Part shown: in pieces, positions 45,301 through 54,846 of the stretch
How positions within the stretch are numbered: position 1 is the first letter of the stretch
How the letters are laid out: the number at the start of each line of letters is the position of its first letter
Source: Planktothricoides sp. SR001
Lineage (GTDB): Bacteria; Cyanobacteriota; Cyanobacteriia; Cyanobacteriales; Laspinemataceae
Length of the DNA stretch: 59,024 nt
Reading direction: 5' to 3'
Assembly (NCBI RefSeq): GCF_001276715.1
Contig: NZ_LIUQ01000013.1
Span: 72,041-131,064, forward strand
Made by a program: the position numbers and the translations under genes
The notes under the pieces: generated by a model
Databases searched by the model: none
Told to the model about the DNA's origin: nothing
Seen by the model: only the letters and a program-made list of their open reading frames with translations

Positions 45301-45479
45301 ACCTTCAGCCTATTATTCTCTTTATCGACAATCTCTGGCAGTCGTTTCACTTGGAACGGCAATAAACTAGACTCTAGACATTGAGCAATGTCTTCAGCAT
45401 CCTTTGCGGGTGCCTCTAGCTTGTTTAATTTTGGATATTGATAGGTGCTAATCCCCACCACCAGCGCATCTCGACTCAT
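42306..45479 (-). pseudogene. Caspase / NB-ARC / TPR protein broken by one in-frame TGA
   Basis: One reading frame interrupted once. From ATG 45479 it has a caspase-like domain (FYFSGHGLYN catalytic His near 95, IIWLDCCHSGS catalytic Cys near 145), then an NB-ARC ATPase (IGQGGIGKTS Walker A, GVVVLDNLEDIL Walker B). A TGA at 44232-44234 comes directly after ALSEE. The frame continues at once with GQLLNRFVYGNHRSTIMLTS, a normal NB-ARC continuation (a Trp codon TGG would fit the stop site). It then runs into about ten nearly identical 40-residue TPRs. Such STAND proteins detect invaders and kill the cell. As written it yields a 415-residue fragment. Confidence 0.85.
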
Positions 45480-45557
45480 TGGACTATTTCCACCAATTTT
45501 TGAATCCTCTCTATATAATTAAGCTACAAATTTTAAATCTGGCAACCCGGAATTCTT

Positions 45558-45947
45558 ATGACTGTTAAACTCACCCCGATCCAACTGGATGACAACACCG
45601 TAATCTATATCGAAGCCACCGAAGATATTGATGCACCAGAAACTTTAACCACTGCCCCGGTTTCTGACGACGACGAGGAGGAAGCGGCAGTCTCCAAAGG
45701 AGTCAAAGAAGTTAAAGCAGAATTCCAAAAGCAGATTCACGATTTACAAAAAACCATCTTTTCCTATACCAGCTATACTTTAGCCGCCTTCAAACAAGTT
45801 GCTGTAGCCAAGATTGACAAAGTAACTCTAGAGTTTGGGGTCGAGATGGGTGGTGAAACCGGGATTCCTTATGTTACAAAAGGCACCGCCAAAAGCAACC
45901 TGAAAATTCAAGTAGAATGTTCTTTTAATCAGGAGCAAGAAACTTAA
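45558..45947 (+). CDS. Trypco1 (CU044_2847-type) domain protein
   Basis: A 129-residue protein. The family pattern is clear: IQLDDNTVIYIEATE at the start, then KVTLEFGVEMGGETGIPYVT near the end and IQVECSF at the C-terminus. Trypsin-co-occurring domain proteins accompany proteases, CHAT or caspase effectors in bacterial conflict systems. It is divergent from the caspase/NB-ARC gene with a 78-base intergenic region, so the two probably form one system with a shared control region. Confidence 0.85.
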   Translation: MTVKLTPIQLDDNTVIYIEATEDIDAPETLTTAPVSDDDEEEAAVSKGVKEVKAEFQKQIHDLQKTIFSYTSYTLAAFKQVAVAKIDKVTLEFGVEMGGETGIPYVTKGTAKSNLKIQVECSFNQEQET

Positions 45948-45964
45948 TAAATCACCCAGAAACC

Positions 45965-46205
45965 CCAGAAACCGGGTTTCTGTTGTGGATATCAAAGTTA
46001 ACGGTGAAATGCGTAAAAGAAACCCGGTTTCTCAGGTTTCTTCGTTATGGCCCAGAAACCGGGTTTCTCTTCAGGATATCAAAGTTAACGGTGGAATTCA
46101 AAGAAGAAACCCGGTTTTCATATCCGGGTTAATGGTGCGTTACGGCTGGCAATTAGGCTGATTGTTTTTCGCGGAAAATAGATCGCCAGCCTAACGCACC
46201 CTACC
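45965..46205. repeat. AGAAACC repeats and a GGTGCGTTA inverted repeat
   Basis: Four palindromes with the reverse-oriented spacer (AGGATATCAAAGTTAACGGT), then a long inverted repeat with ends GGTGCGTTACGGCTGGC and GCCAGCCTAACGCACC (46135-46200). A related element lies at 48319-48385. Confidence 0.8.
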
Positions 46206-46219
46206 AAACTATATCCGGG

Positions 46220-47680
46220 TTAATAATTAGAAGTTATGGCGAATTGGGTGGATACAAAACACCATCTACACTGACTGATTAGTGTTACTGTGTCTGCTCC
46301 TATCTTTAAAGCAGAAGAAATTCCTGCTACTGTCAGATAAAATCGGTCGTAATCATCTAGAACTTCTCCGACATTAGGTTGCTGTAGTAAAATTATCATA
46401 TCCTTCAGCTTTATAGCCTCAGAACGAATTGCTATCGCTTGACCTGCCCGAACCAGTCTTGGATTATTTTGGGTATCGATCAAACCGATCGCTGCATTTG
46501 CTACTTCTAAAGTAATATCGGTTATTTTTTCATAATTACCTGCATTAAACTCGCGGCTAACCTCTTCAAGTTGTTCAGAAAAAGTTATTGCATAGTCGAG
46601 ACTTCTGCCAGTTAACTGAGTAGCATCAGCATTAGAAGAACTAGGTAAATTCAATAATTGACCCAATCTGCCAAAATCGCTAAAAGCAGCAGCTAGTTTT
46701 CCACCAGTTTGCGCCGATTTTATTACAAAATTTATGGTTGAAACTCCACTTTCTTCTATCGCATAAGCTAGGGATCTTAATATTCTATCTAAGGATAAAT
46801 CTGGTTGGTTTTGTTGCTCAATACGACTCCATAAACTTTGAAAGTTGGCGACGATGCGTTGGGATGCGTCCCTTCCGCCCTGTCGATTCTCGTTTGACAG
46901 ACGATTATTATAGTCTTGCATCTTTTCGATAATCGCTAGACTATTATTGTACGCTGCAATTTGAGCATTTAACTTTAACTTTAATTTTAGATAATCGGCA
47001 TAACTAATATCTTCTCTCTCGCTGAATAAAGTTCCCCTTTCTCTGGCTATCTGAGTACAGGGGTTATCCATAAAATCATTACTGGGAATTTGTACTACGT
47101 TGTATTGGCCTTGAGCAGCACCCTGTAACGCTTCATAAGCATCTATCAGTTCTCGATTTCCCTGCAAGAACTGTGCCATGCCTAATTCTTGAGCATTCCT
47201 GAAAGTTTGTCTTGTGGGTCGTGTTGGTGCTGTTGCAGTCTGTTGACCGTAAGGAGAAGGGTTAGTTGGTTTCTGAGAACCAGCCTCTATTCTGTAAATA
47301 CTAACTGTGTATCCACTACCATTATCCCCAAACATATCCGGCACATCATTGTAACATAGAAATAACCTCCCTGATTCCTGCATTATCAACTGATTACTTG
47401 AGCCAATTGCAAAAAAATTTCCGCTTCGACCAATCCTCCCTAGCAGAGTACCAATAGGTTGATTCGGCATTTGTGCAGACGGGTCTATTTTTTTACCAAT
47501 ATTGTTGCCATTTACTAGCCTATTTCCATTTGCATCTGTTATGGGTGAATCATTAATTGGTTCACCTTCATAACCATACCTGGCTTGGCCAGTGGCAGAA
47601 AATCGCAATAATTCTCCACTTGAAATATTAATACCGGAATTAACACAATCACTTAAAGCAGAGACATATATATGATTCAA
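46220..47680 (-). CDS. LecA (PA-I lectin)-like domain protein, main frame
   Basis: A 486-residue frame. The N-terminal 120 residues resemble LecA-type lectins: SGELLRFSATGQARYG, IGTLLGRIGRSGNFFAIGSS and RLFLCYNDVPDMFGDNGSGY. The remaining 350 residues are mainly helical and unknown. The first codon (TTG 47680) lies inside the lectin-like beginning and no signal peptide precedes it in this frame. A signal peptide is encoded in another frame just upstream, so the gene is probably split. Exported carbohydrate binding is an inference. Confidence 0.6.
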   Translation of the reverse strand: MNHIYVSALSDCVNSGINISSGELLRFSATGQARYGYEGEPINDSPITDANGNRLVNGNNIGKKIDPSAQMPNQPIGTLLGRIGRSGNFFAIGSSNQLIMQESGRLFLCYNDVPDMFGDNGSGYTVSIYRIEAGSQKPTNPSPYGQQTATAPTRPTRQTFRNAQELGMAQFLQGNRELIDAYEALQGAAQGQYNVVQIPSNDFMDNPCTQIARERGTLFSEREDISYADYLKLKLKLNAQIAAYNNSLAIIEKMQDYNNRLSNENRQGGRDASQRIVANFQSLWSRIEQQNQPDLSLDRILRSLAYAIEESGVSTINFVIKSAQTGGKLAAAFSDFGRLGQLLNLPSSSNADATQLTGRSLDYAITFSEQLEEVSREFNAGNYEKITDITLEVANAAIGLIDTQNNPRLVRAGQAIAIRSEAIKLKDMIILLQQPNVGEVLDDYDRFYLTVAGISSALKIGADTVTLISQCRWCFVSTQFAITSNY

Positions 47681-47877
47681 AAAATAGAAGCATCGGCCAT
47701 CTCGATCGCAGTTTTGTTTATGGCAAGATTTATTGCAAGATTTATTGCAAGAGATGATTTACTTTCTCCTGGGGGCTTAATGGTCAACTGAAAATTTTGT
47801 GCTTTAGCGGTTGAAGCCAGATAGGGGAAAAAACTTGTCTTTGTCAAGATTAAGCTAACTAACAGTTTGACTTTCAT
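47677..47877 (-). CDS. Signal-peptide frame at the head of the LecA-like gene
   Basis: From ATG 47877 this frame encodes MKVKLLVSLILTKTSFFPYL with a cleavage-like STAKA, then FQLTIKPPGESKSS and a 4-residue repeat AINL AINL AINK. It stops four bases into the lectin frame. A small indel, or the repeat-rich tract itself, probably separated signal peptide and lectin domain. The two frames read as one exported protein if joined. Confidence 0.5.
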   Translation of the reverse strand: MKVKLLVSLILTKTSFFPYLASTAKAQNFQLTIKPPGESKSSLAINLAINLAINKTAIEMADASIF

Positions 47878-47922
47878 AAGTTTTCTCTTGATTTTATGCT
47901 TTTGACCGGGCAACCTTGGCAA

Positions 47923-48413
47923 TGACTCTCAAGTTAAGAGAAACATCCCCCATTAATCTTGGATCTCGATAATATTATTGGTTTAGTTTAGCACTGATTT
48001 CCAGAGCAAGTTCACTGTCTAATTTGCTATAGAATCGGGCAGGGTCAGATGCAGGTTTGGTATTGGGGTAACAGCGGGGGCTAACAGTGATAACTCTGAC
48101 TCCGATCGCCATTTGATCGCCATCCGCTTAATTGTTATAGATAAAGTGTAACCTGAAAAATCTGTTTTTTCTGCCCAAACCGCAAAACCCCTGATTTTTT
48201 TCTTTCATCACTGTCTCGGTAAATTACCCTGGTAGAGTGGCCCAAAGCATGGAAGAATAGCAAAGCAAAAGTCTAAAGTAAAAGTTTGTTTAGGCGATCT
48301 AGTTACCGTGGGATAATTTGGTGCGTTACGCCGGACTGTGGCTGGTCGCTTGAAGTGGCTTCATTTTGACCGGCTAACGCACCCTACTGGACTATCAGAC
48401 TAATTTATTGAGT
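47923..48413. other. Gene-free gap with one GGTGCGTTA inverted repeat
   Basis: No open frame of note. It contains a long inverted repeat with ends GGTGCGTTACGCCGGAC and GGCTAACGCACC (48320-48385) that resembles the one at 46135-46200. The remainder shows no recognisable RNA or site. Confidence 0.6.
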
Positions 48414-48800
<387 letters not shown>

Positions 48801-48837
48801 TTAGGGTTAACCTAGGCAGTTAGCTGAATGCTTTTGA

Positions 48838-51330
48838 CTAATGCTTAAATGCGGATAACCGGGGCATCACTTCTGGCAATATCTCGCCAGGAATTTGGGA
48901 TAAAGCGATATTTTGCCCTTGCACACCGAAGAAATTGTAGAAAGCGCGAATGGTTTGCACAATATGCGTGAGGGCATTTTTGGCTAAATCGGTTTGGGCT
49001 TTTTCTTGCCATCCTTTCCAGGCTTTTAGATGATGTTCTAAGGCGTGGCTAAGAGCGGTTTTTACCGATGATGATGTCGATTCTGAGTCGATTTCTGAAT
49101 CACTTTCACTGGCTAATTGATAATACGCATCCCCCAGATTATTATGGGTGGTTAAGACATCAAAGGTCATTAGGGAGGGCTTGACAGCCACGACCATATT
49201 TTTAGGTTTATTCAGATCGATTTTTTGCAGGTTTTCCGCAATTTCTAACGCTGTGGAATAAGCGGCGATCGCCTGTCTTAAATAATTGTGCCGTTCTTGA
49301 GAATGAGGCTCTGAATATTTGGCTAAATTACTATAAGTTGTCCCTAAATTATTCTGGGTAGCAGCACAGGCAACTGGCGCCGCGTTTGGGGTGCGGTACA
49401 TTAAGGCAATTTGATAGGCACCAATGGCTAATTGTAAATTATCTTCAACATTTTCATGTTGCGCCAAATTCCAGTAAGCGGTTCCCAAGTTATTTTGGAT
49501 CATGCCATAGTTTAACAACCCTTGGGGCGATTCATTGGTATGAATTTGAGATTCCAGGGCAATTAGGGCTTGAATATAAGCATAAATTGCTTGTTTTAGG
49601 TTCTTTAAAGAGTCTTGATGTTGGGCTAAATTCCAATAAGCTGTGGCCAGGTTATTTTGCGTAGCAGCTAAGGCTTGAATTTGGGCATTTTTTTCTGATT
49701 CCGGGGCATTACTTTGCTGAATTGCTTGGAAATTAGGCCGATAACGAAGCACTTCTTGATAAGCTTTAATACTGGATTGTAATGCTGGCAGCGGTTCTCG
49801 ATGACGGGCTAGTTCATTGTAGATGCTACCTAGGTTATTTTGCACTATTGCCCAACTTTCCGGCTGCTGTTCGGGATTGATTTTGGTTAGGGATTTTTGA
49901 TAAGCCGCGATCGCCTGTTCTAAGCAGGAAATTTGCTCAGAAACATTGACCTCTAACCGGGAAAGCATCCAGTAAAAATTGCCAAGGTCATTGGCTAATT
50001 CATAGCCTTGAGAATCATATCCTTGCTCATGGCGGAATTTAATCACTTGTTCATAAGCCGCAATCACAATTTTTAAATAAGTGGCATTGCTTTCCCCCCT
50101 GGCGATCGCGACTCGATAAAGATTACCCAAAGCTAAATAAGCATTGCCCAATTCTAAAGTAGGCAATGGCTGTTGCTGATTTAATTGTTCAATATCTTGG
50201 ACAATTTTCCGTACGGCAGGGGCAGATAAATGCCCATGCTGACTTGGGTTTGCCACTTCTTCTAAGGTGGCAAAACTTGAGGTAATTAACTGCTTTAATG
50301 GGGCATCAATGCCACTGTAATTTAATTCATTGGTTTGAGAAGAATTGCCATGATTGGCGATCGCTTCTGGGAGGCGATCGCTCACTCCTATAATATCCAA
50401 TTTCGGCAAATTCGGCGTTTTTGCTGCTGAACTGGAAATCTGGGGAATTGGCGATTGATTTGCTTTTGGCGCTGATTTTTGATCTTTATCTAAATTTGGC
50501 TCTAAATTTGGCTCTAAATTTGGCTCTAAATTTGGCTCTAAATTTGGTAAATTTTGATGAAAATATTGTCCAATAATAGGGAGATTTTTCTGTATATCTT
50601 TTTGCCGTGAGTATTTGGCATCGGATAATTTTTTCCGGGTCACATTACCCAAGTTCACGGGTTTATGTAACTCAGAATTATTTTTCAGGTTAGGTTCAAT
50701 AGTTTTCAGGGGTAAATTCAGAGGTAAACTATTAATTACCGTTGTCGGTGTGGGTTCTCCGGCAAACTCAAACACCCCAGTTCGGCAACTCCAAAATTCC
50801 GGAGCAGACTGGGCGATCGCGCGACACCACGGACGAGTCAACCAAAATACTAAGCTAAACTCTAAACTAGGTAAAATTTGGGCTAATTCTTGCAACTCAT
50901 TTAAGAAATGCCACTGAGAAGCGGCGGATTTGCGGGTTAAAAGATCCACCCCTAAAAATTGAAAATTAGGCAGGACAGGTAATGAGTCAATCGTCCGAGA
51001 TGTTTTCGGGATGGAATGCTTTCTCAACCATCGCCGAATCTGATTAATCGGACTAGGATCTTTTAAGTTTAGCTGTAATGTTACTAAACCCGGTGATGGT
51101 TTGGATCCAAGCTGTTCCTGGCGCAAGCATTGCCCCCCTACGGGGAATGATGTTCCACCGGCGATTTCTAACTCTATGCGTTCCGCCATGTGGTACATTA
51201 AGCCCACGTCATCGCACACCGCCACGAAGATTTGACGGCGCAAACCTAGCTGTAAAGCTAACTTTAGCTGATTCTGTACCTGCTGATTAGAACCCAAAAC
51301 AGTTTTGGGAGAACTCTCCGTTACATACAT
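48838..51330 (-). CDS. TPR-rich protein with low-complexity linker
   Basis: An 830-residue protein. The N-terminal 200 residues form an unnamed globular region (ALQLGLRRQIFVAVCDDVGL, then FLGVDLLTRKSAASQWHFLN). A long low-complexity linker follows, with the tandem motif NLEP four to five times near residue 270. About ten tetratricopeptide repeats follow (YWNLAQHQDSLKNLKQAIYA type). Near residues 83-90 (VGGQCLRQ) the frame carries an inserted copy of the GGCGCAAGCATTGC repeat, read in frame. The function is unknown; a protein-interaction role is likely. Confidence 0.8.
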   Translation of the reverse strand: MYVTESSPKTVLGSNQQVQNQLKLALQLGLRRQIFVAVCDDVGLMYHMAERIELEIAGGTSFPVGGQCLRQEQLGSKPSPGLVTLQLNLKDPSPINQIRRWLRKHSIPKTSRTIDSLPVLPNFQFLGVDLLTRKSAASQWHFLNELQELAQILPSLEFSLVFWLTRPWCRAIAQSAPEFWSCRTGVFEFAGEPTPTTVINSLPLNLPLKTIEPNLKNNSELHKPVNLGNVTRKKLSDAKYSRQKDIQKNLPIIGQYFHQNLPNLEPNLEPNLEPNLEPNLDKDQKSAPKANQSPIPQISSSAAKTPNLPKLDIIGVSDRLPEAIANHGNSSQTNELNYSGIDAPLKQLITSSFATLEEVANPSQHGHLSAPAVRKIVQDIEQLNQQQPLPTLELGNAYLALGNLYRVAIARGESNATYLKIVIAAYEQVIKFRHEQGYDSQGYELANDLGNFYWMLSRLEVNVSEQISCLEQAIAAYQKSLTKINPEQQPESWAIVQNNLGSIYNELARHREPLPALQSSIKAYQEVLRYRPNFQAIQQSNAPESEKNAQIQALAATQNNLATAYWNLAQHQDSLKNLKQAIYAYIQALIALESQIHTNESPQGLLNYGMIQNNLGTAYWNLAQHENVEDNLQLAIGAYQIALMYRTPNAAPVACAATQNNLGTTYSNLAKYSEPHSQERHNYLRQAIAAYSTALEIAENLQKIDLNKPKNMVVAVKPSLMTFDVLTTHNNLGDAYYQLASESDSEIDSESTSSSVKTALSHALEHHLKAWKGWQEKAQTDLAKNALTHIVQTIRAFYNFFGVQGQNIALSQIPGEILPEVMPRLSAFKH
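50489..50548. repeat. Five tandem 12-bp units in the TPR gene
   Basis: TCTAAATTTGGC five times in a row, encoding the NLEP motif on the minus strand. A likely polymorphic repeat. Confidence 0.85.
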
Positions 51331-51737
51331 TTTATGACTATTTTATTACTATAATGCCCGGATAAGGGATCGAGAATGGGGATTTTAATCAAACTTGAAT
51401 ATTTTTCTTTGATGGCGGTTCTATTCCGTGAAAATCGGCCAAAAAAATAGAACCCATTCTAGAGAACTAATTCATTCTTCTCTGAAGGGGTTGGGTTTTC
51501 AGGATAAATGCTGACCCAATCTATTTGTCACTTTTTTTGTCACCCTTGGCGCTTTAGGTAATTAATTACTTATTTGCAATAAAAAGCCAGTCTCAGCAAT
51601 CCATATTGATTTTCTATAAGTTTTCTGACTGGGACTGACTAAAAAATTATTTTTTAAAATTAATAGTTTTACACCCTAAATTTTAGATTTTTTGGCATTC
51701 TAAGCAGATCGCTACAAATCCCAATACCAATCACCCA
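51331..51737. other. AT-rich gene-free gap
   Basis: No coding sequence, RNA or clear repeat seen. A weak AGTCTCAG / CTGACTGGGACTG arrangement near 51590-51650 might form a hairpin, but nothing decisive. Confidence 0.5.
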
Positions 51738-51968
51738 TTAGCCATGCTCATAAAATTTTTCACTATAAACCAATTGGCCATGATCTAATTCTAAAGTGAC
51801 TTCTTGGATAATTTCTGTATGGCGATCGAACAGGTTAATGGTAATACAGTTAGAACCGGGATAGCTGACAATTGAAGCGGTAAATGGTTGTTGGTTTGTA
51901 ATATCATATAAGCGCACAATTCGAGGCGAAATACCTACTTCAAAGTCTTTATCGTTAAATTTGCTCAT
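51738..51968 (-). CDS. Small conserved-looking protein
   Basis: A 76-residue soluble protein (MSKFNDKDFEVGISPRIVRL, then ASIVSYPGSNCITINLFDRH and a C-terminal LVYSEKFYEHG). Beta-rich with no membrane or catalytic motif; I do not recognise a family. Codon use and length make it plausible as a real gene. Confidence 0.55.
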   Translation of the reverse strand: MSKFNDKDFEVGISPRIVRLYDITNQQPFTASIVSYPGSNCITINLFDRHTEIIQEVTLELDHGQLVYSEKFYEHG

Positions 51969-52738
51969 GTTTTCCGCTCAAGTTTAAAAGCTTTTTTAAT
52001 TGTATAATTAATTGGTACTCGTGTCTATGCTCCCTGGGGGCGATCGCGTTAGATCGCCCCCAGGGAGCTACAAATGAATAAATTATCTATGTAATTGGTG
52101 AATTATCAAATTCAGCAACTCAATTTATCTCCAGATATTCTATAAATTATATCATTTAATATAGAGAAAATAAAATAATTATTTATACAATATCTGTTAT
52201 CTGTTACACCCCATCTCTCTGCGTCTGAAATGGTGATGGTTTTTTTACCACAGAGACACAGAGGGACACAGAGGAAAAAGAAGAGAGGTTCGCACGAGAG
52301 AGGTTCGTAGAACAGACAAGTAAACCAGACCCGTCGGGGGAATAAATTCCCTGTAGGGGCGTCCAAGCGAACCGCCCCTCCCCTACAATTGATGTGTCAC
52401 TTTCTCCTCTCTCCTACGAACCTCTCCCCCACGCCCGTTGTCTAAAAAATCAAAAACAAAAAGACCAACCAAAAAGCCGGTTGGTCGAACAGAATATTTG
52501 TCGTTGTTGTCTGAAATGGAGGAAACCCAAACTGTGCCTTCCCAAGCTACAGGGGGTTAAGAGATAATTTACCTTGTCCTCAGTTTTATTGTAACAATAA
52601 ACACGGATTTTTTGTTACAAAAATTTATCGTTTGTTGAAAAAATCAGCAAATCTACAAATATTGGGGCATATTGGGGCGGTTTACTTTACAGTCAGTAGG
52701 GTTAACCGTATCATTATTCTGGCGATTTTGCTGTTGGG
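51969..52738. other. Gene-free gap with repeats and a terminator
   Basis: The stretch between the small protein and the NFACT gene. It holds a CACAGAGACACAGAGG-type repeat near 52250-52275, an AGGGGCG-type element near 52356-52386, GAACCTCT repeats and a terminator at 52451-52486. The minus-strand region 52487-52738 between the NFACT stop and the terminator could be a 3' untranslated region or hide a small RNA. No gene is supported. Confidence 0.6.
52451..52486 (-). terminator. Rho-independent terminator of the NFACT transcript
   Basis: On the minus strand GACCAACC-GGCTTTTT-GGTTGGTC forms a perfect 8-bp stem (52463-52486), followed by TTTTTGTTTTTG. It is about 250 bases downstream of the NFACT stop codon. 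Confidence 0.85.
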
Positions 52739-54541
52739 CTATGACCTGAAACTAGGATCGCTTCGTTTACTGCCCTCTTGGGGACGCCCCCAAATAATTC
52801 GTTCATGCTTATATACTACCATGCCCGGTTTTGCTCCTTTGGGTTTATAGACATATTTGGGTTTGGTATAGACTACGGGTACTTGTTCGCTTTGTCGCCC
52901 GCGACTATAATAAGCAGTTAAGTCGGCGGCACATTGCAAGTCCGCATCGTCGGCCACAGTTCCCGGATTTAATCGCAATAGGGTATGACTTCCGGCAATT
53001 TCTTGGGTATGAAACCACAGGTCATAGTCCCCAGCGAGCCGAAAACTGAGTTGGTCATTTTGACGGTTGTTCCGACCGATGAGAATTTCAAAGCCATTGG
53101 GAGATAAGTAACGGTAAAAATCCGTAACCGGGGTTTGGTTTTGACTGCGGTGGTCGGGGTCTGGGAGATAACCTTGCTGCATTAGTTCATCGCGAATTTC
53201 TTCTAAGGCGGAAAGGTCTTGGTGATGCTGGTAGCGATCGATTTGGGCAATGGCTAAGTCTACTTGTTCTAAGTAGTCAATTTCGGTTTGGACTTCCGCT
53301 AATAAGGGTTCTACGGCAATGCGCGATCGCTTTAGTTTTTGGTGTTGTTTGTAAAGTTTCTGGGCATTTTGCACCGCATTTTTTTCTGGATCGAGGGGAA
53401 TTTCTACCGGCTGACCCGTTTCAAAGTCCGCTAAGGTAATCGATCGCATCCCCGGTTTCCATTCGTGTAAATAAGCCATTAGCAAATCGCCTTTTTGCCG
53501 ATAAGTTTCTGCATTGTCCGATTGTTGGAGGCGATCGCGAAATCCTTGGGCTTTGACTCCTAGTTTAGTTAGCAAATTTTTGACTTTATGCCCTAACTGG
53601 TGATGCAGTTGTTGGAAAGTTTGTTGATTTAATTGATCGGTGTAATAGCGGTTAAGTAATTGTTGAACGGAATGAGTGGTCGGAGGATTTTGAACTACTC
53701 CTGATTCGCTTTGGGGATTTTGCCCGTGAATCTGCCAGTGAATCAAAGTATAGCCAGTTTCCGTTAATCTTGGCTGAAGGGAGGATAAATCTCCTTGGGA
53801 TAACTTCTCTAAAATATGTAGCCACTCTTGCCAACGTTGAAACAGCCGATCCCATTCCGCGTCAGTCAGGGAGTCCGTAGGGCGATCGCTGTCTAGACCC
53901 GCTGCTTCTATCATGGATTTAACCAAGTGGGTACTCAAACCCCGATAAGTTTTCAGCAATTGTTGGCCTAACTTGCCCGGAATTAAACTAATTCTTTCTT
54001 GCCAACGAGATGGTAACTCCGTTAAATTGGGGGCAGGGTCAGTCAGGGCTGGAGGACGTTCATAGGGTTGCCCCGTGAGCACTGGGCGAACGCTGGATTG
54101 TTTTTCACTCACCTGGTGGGCGGTGGTGACAATTTGATTGTCTTGATTGGCTAAAATTACGTTGCTGCGTTTGCCCATGATTTCTACATACAAATGCCAT
54201 AAAATTGGGTCGCCCGGACGTTGGGCAAATTGCAGATCGATCGCCCTTTCCCACGGGGCTAAAGCTGAAATCCCCACCAGGGCAAAACCTCCGAGTTGAT
54301 GGCGCAATTGATCGCTAAAAGTAAATGTGTCTGGAGTCCGGGGGGGCGGATCTCCGGCACAAATACAGGCAGCTTGAGGATGCCAGGAAATCGTTAGCCA
54401 GTGGCGTTTTTTCAGGGTACGCAGGGCAAGGCAAATCGTGTGGCGATCGCGCTGAATCACTTGTTCCAGACGCGCTGGCAGTAAAAAGGTACGCAGTTCA
54501 CCACAAGCTGCGGTGAGGGTGGTGAAGTCAACTGGTTGCAT
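52739..54541 (-). CDS. NFACT / RqcH-like ribosome quality control factor
   Basis: A 600-residue NFACT protein. The N-terminal domain has TTLTAACGELRTFLLPARLE and the conserved YVEIMGKRSNVILAN. The middle is helical/coiled coil (about 250-430). The C-terminal NFACT-R domain has GFEILIGRNNRQND, DYDLWFHTQEIAGSHTLLRL and a PVVYTKPKYVYKPKGAKPGM segment. In bacteria RqcH binds stalled large ribosomal subunits and adds alanine tails; in older annotation it is called a fibronectin-binding protein. It ends in a terminator and appears to be a monocistronic gene. Confidence 0.92.
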   Translation of the reverse strand: MQPVDFTTLTAACGELRTFLLPARLEQVIQRDRHTICLALRTLKKRHWLTISWHPQAACICAGDPPPRTPDTFTFSDQLRHQLGGFALVGISALAPWERAIDLQFAQRPGDPILWHLYVEIMGKRSNVILANQDNQIVTTAHQVSEKQSSVRPVLTGQPYERPPALTDPAPNLTELPSRWQERISLIPGKLGQQLLKTYRGLSTHLVKSMIEAAGLDSDRPTDSLTDAEWDRLFQRWQEWLHILEKLSQGDLSSLQPRLTETGYTLIHWQIHGQNPQSESGVVQNPPTTHSVQQLLNRYYTDQLNQQTFQQLHHQLGHKVKNLLTKLGVKAQGFRDRLQQSDNAETYRQKGDLLMAYLHEWKPGMRSITLADFETGQPVEIPLDPEKNAVQNAQKLYKQHQKLKRSRIAVEPLLAEVQTEIDYLEQVDLAIAQIDRYQHHQDLSALEEIRDELMQQGYLPDPDHRSQNQTPVTDFYRYLSPNGFEILIGRNNRQNDQLSFRLAGDYDLWFHTQEIAGSHTLLRLNPGTVADDADLQCAADLTAYYSRGRQSEQVPVVYTKPKYVYKPKGAKPGMVVYKHERIIWGRPQEGSKRSDPSFRS

Positions 54542-54846
54542 AAGAAGATAACGGCAAAAACAAAATAAACGAAATATAGAAATATAAAAGAATCACAAGG
54601 AATAATTCAAAATCAGAGTTATCCGTCTAGGCTAGATAGAGGTTGTACTTCGATTCTATTGTGAGGCTTTTTGTGTAGTATCGCACGGAACTGGCTTTCG
54701 AGATTTAGGGGCGCAAGCATTGCCGGGGCGCAAGCATTGCCGCCCCTAACATCTCTCCTCTGCCCCGAAAGCCCCCCTGCCGATGGCAGGCTCCTACGGC
54801 AAGTCCTTTAAAATTGTTCAACTTTTCAACTAGGACACTGGTTCCT

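Noticed and set aside
52112-52366. 84-codon frame starting MDAPTGNLFPRRVW
   Set aside because: It runs through CACAGAGACACAGAGG and GAACCTCT repeats and has an odd residue composition; it is not credible as a gene.
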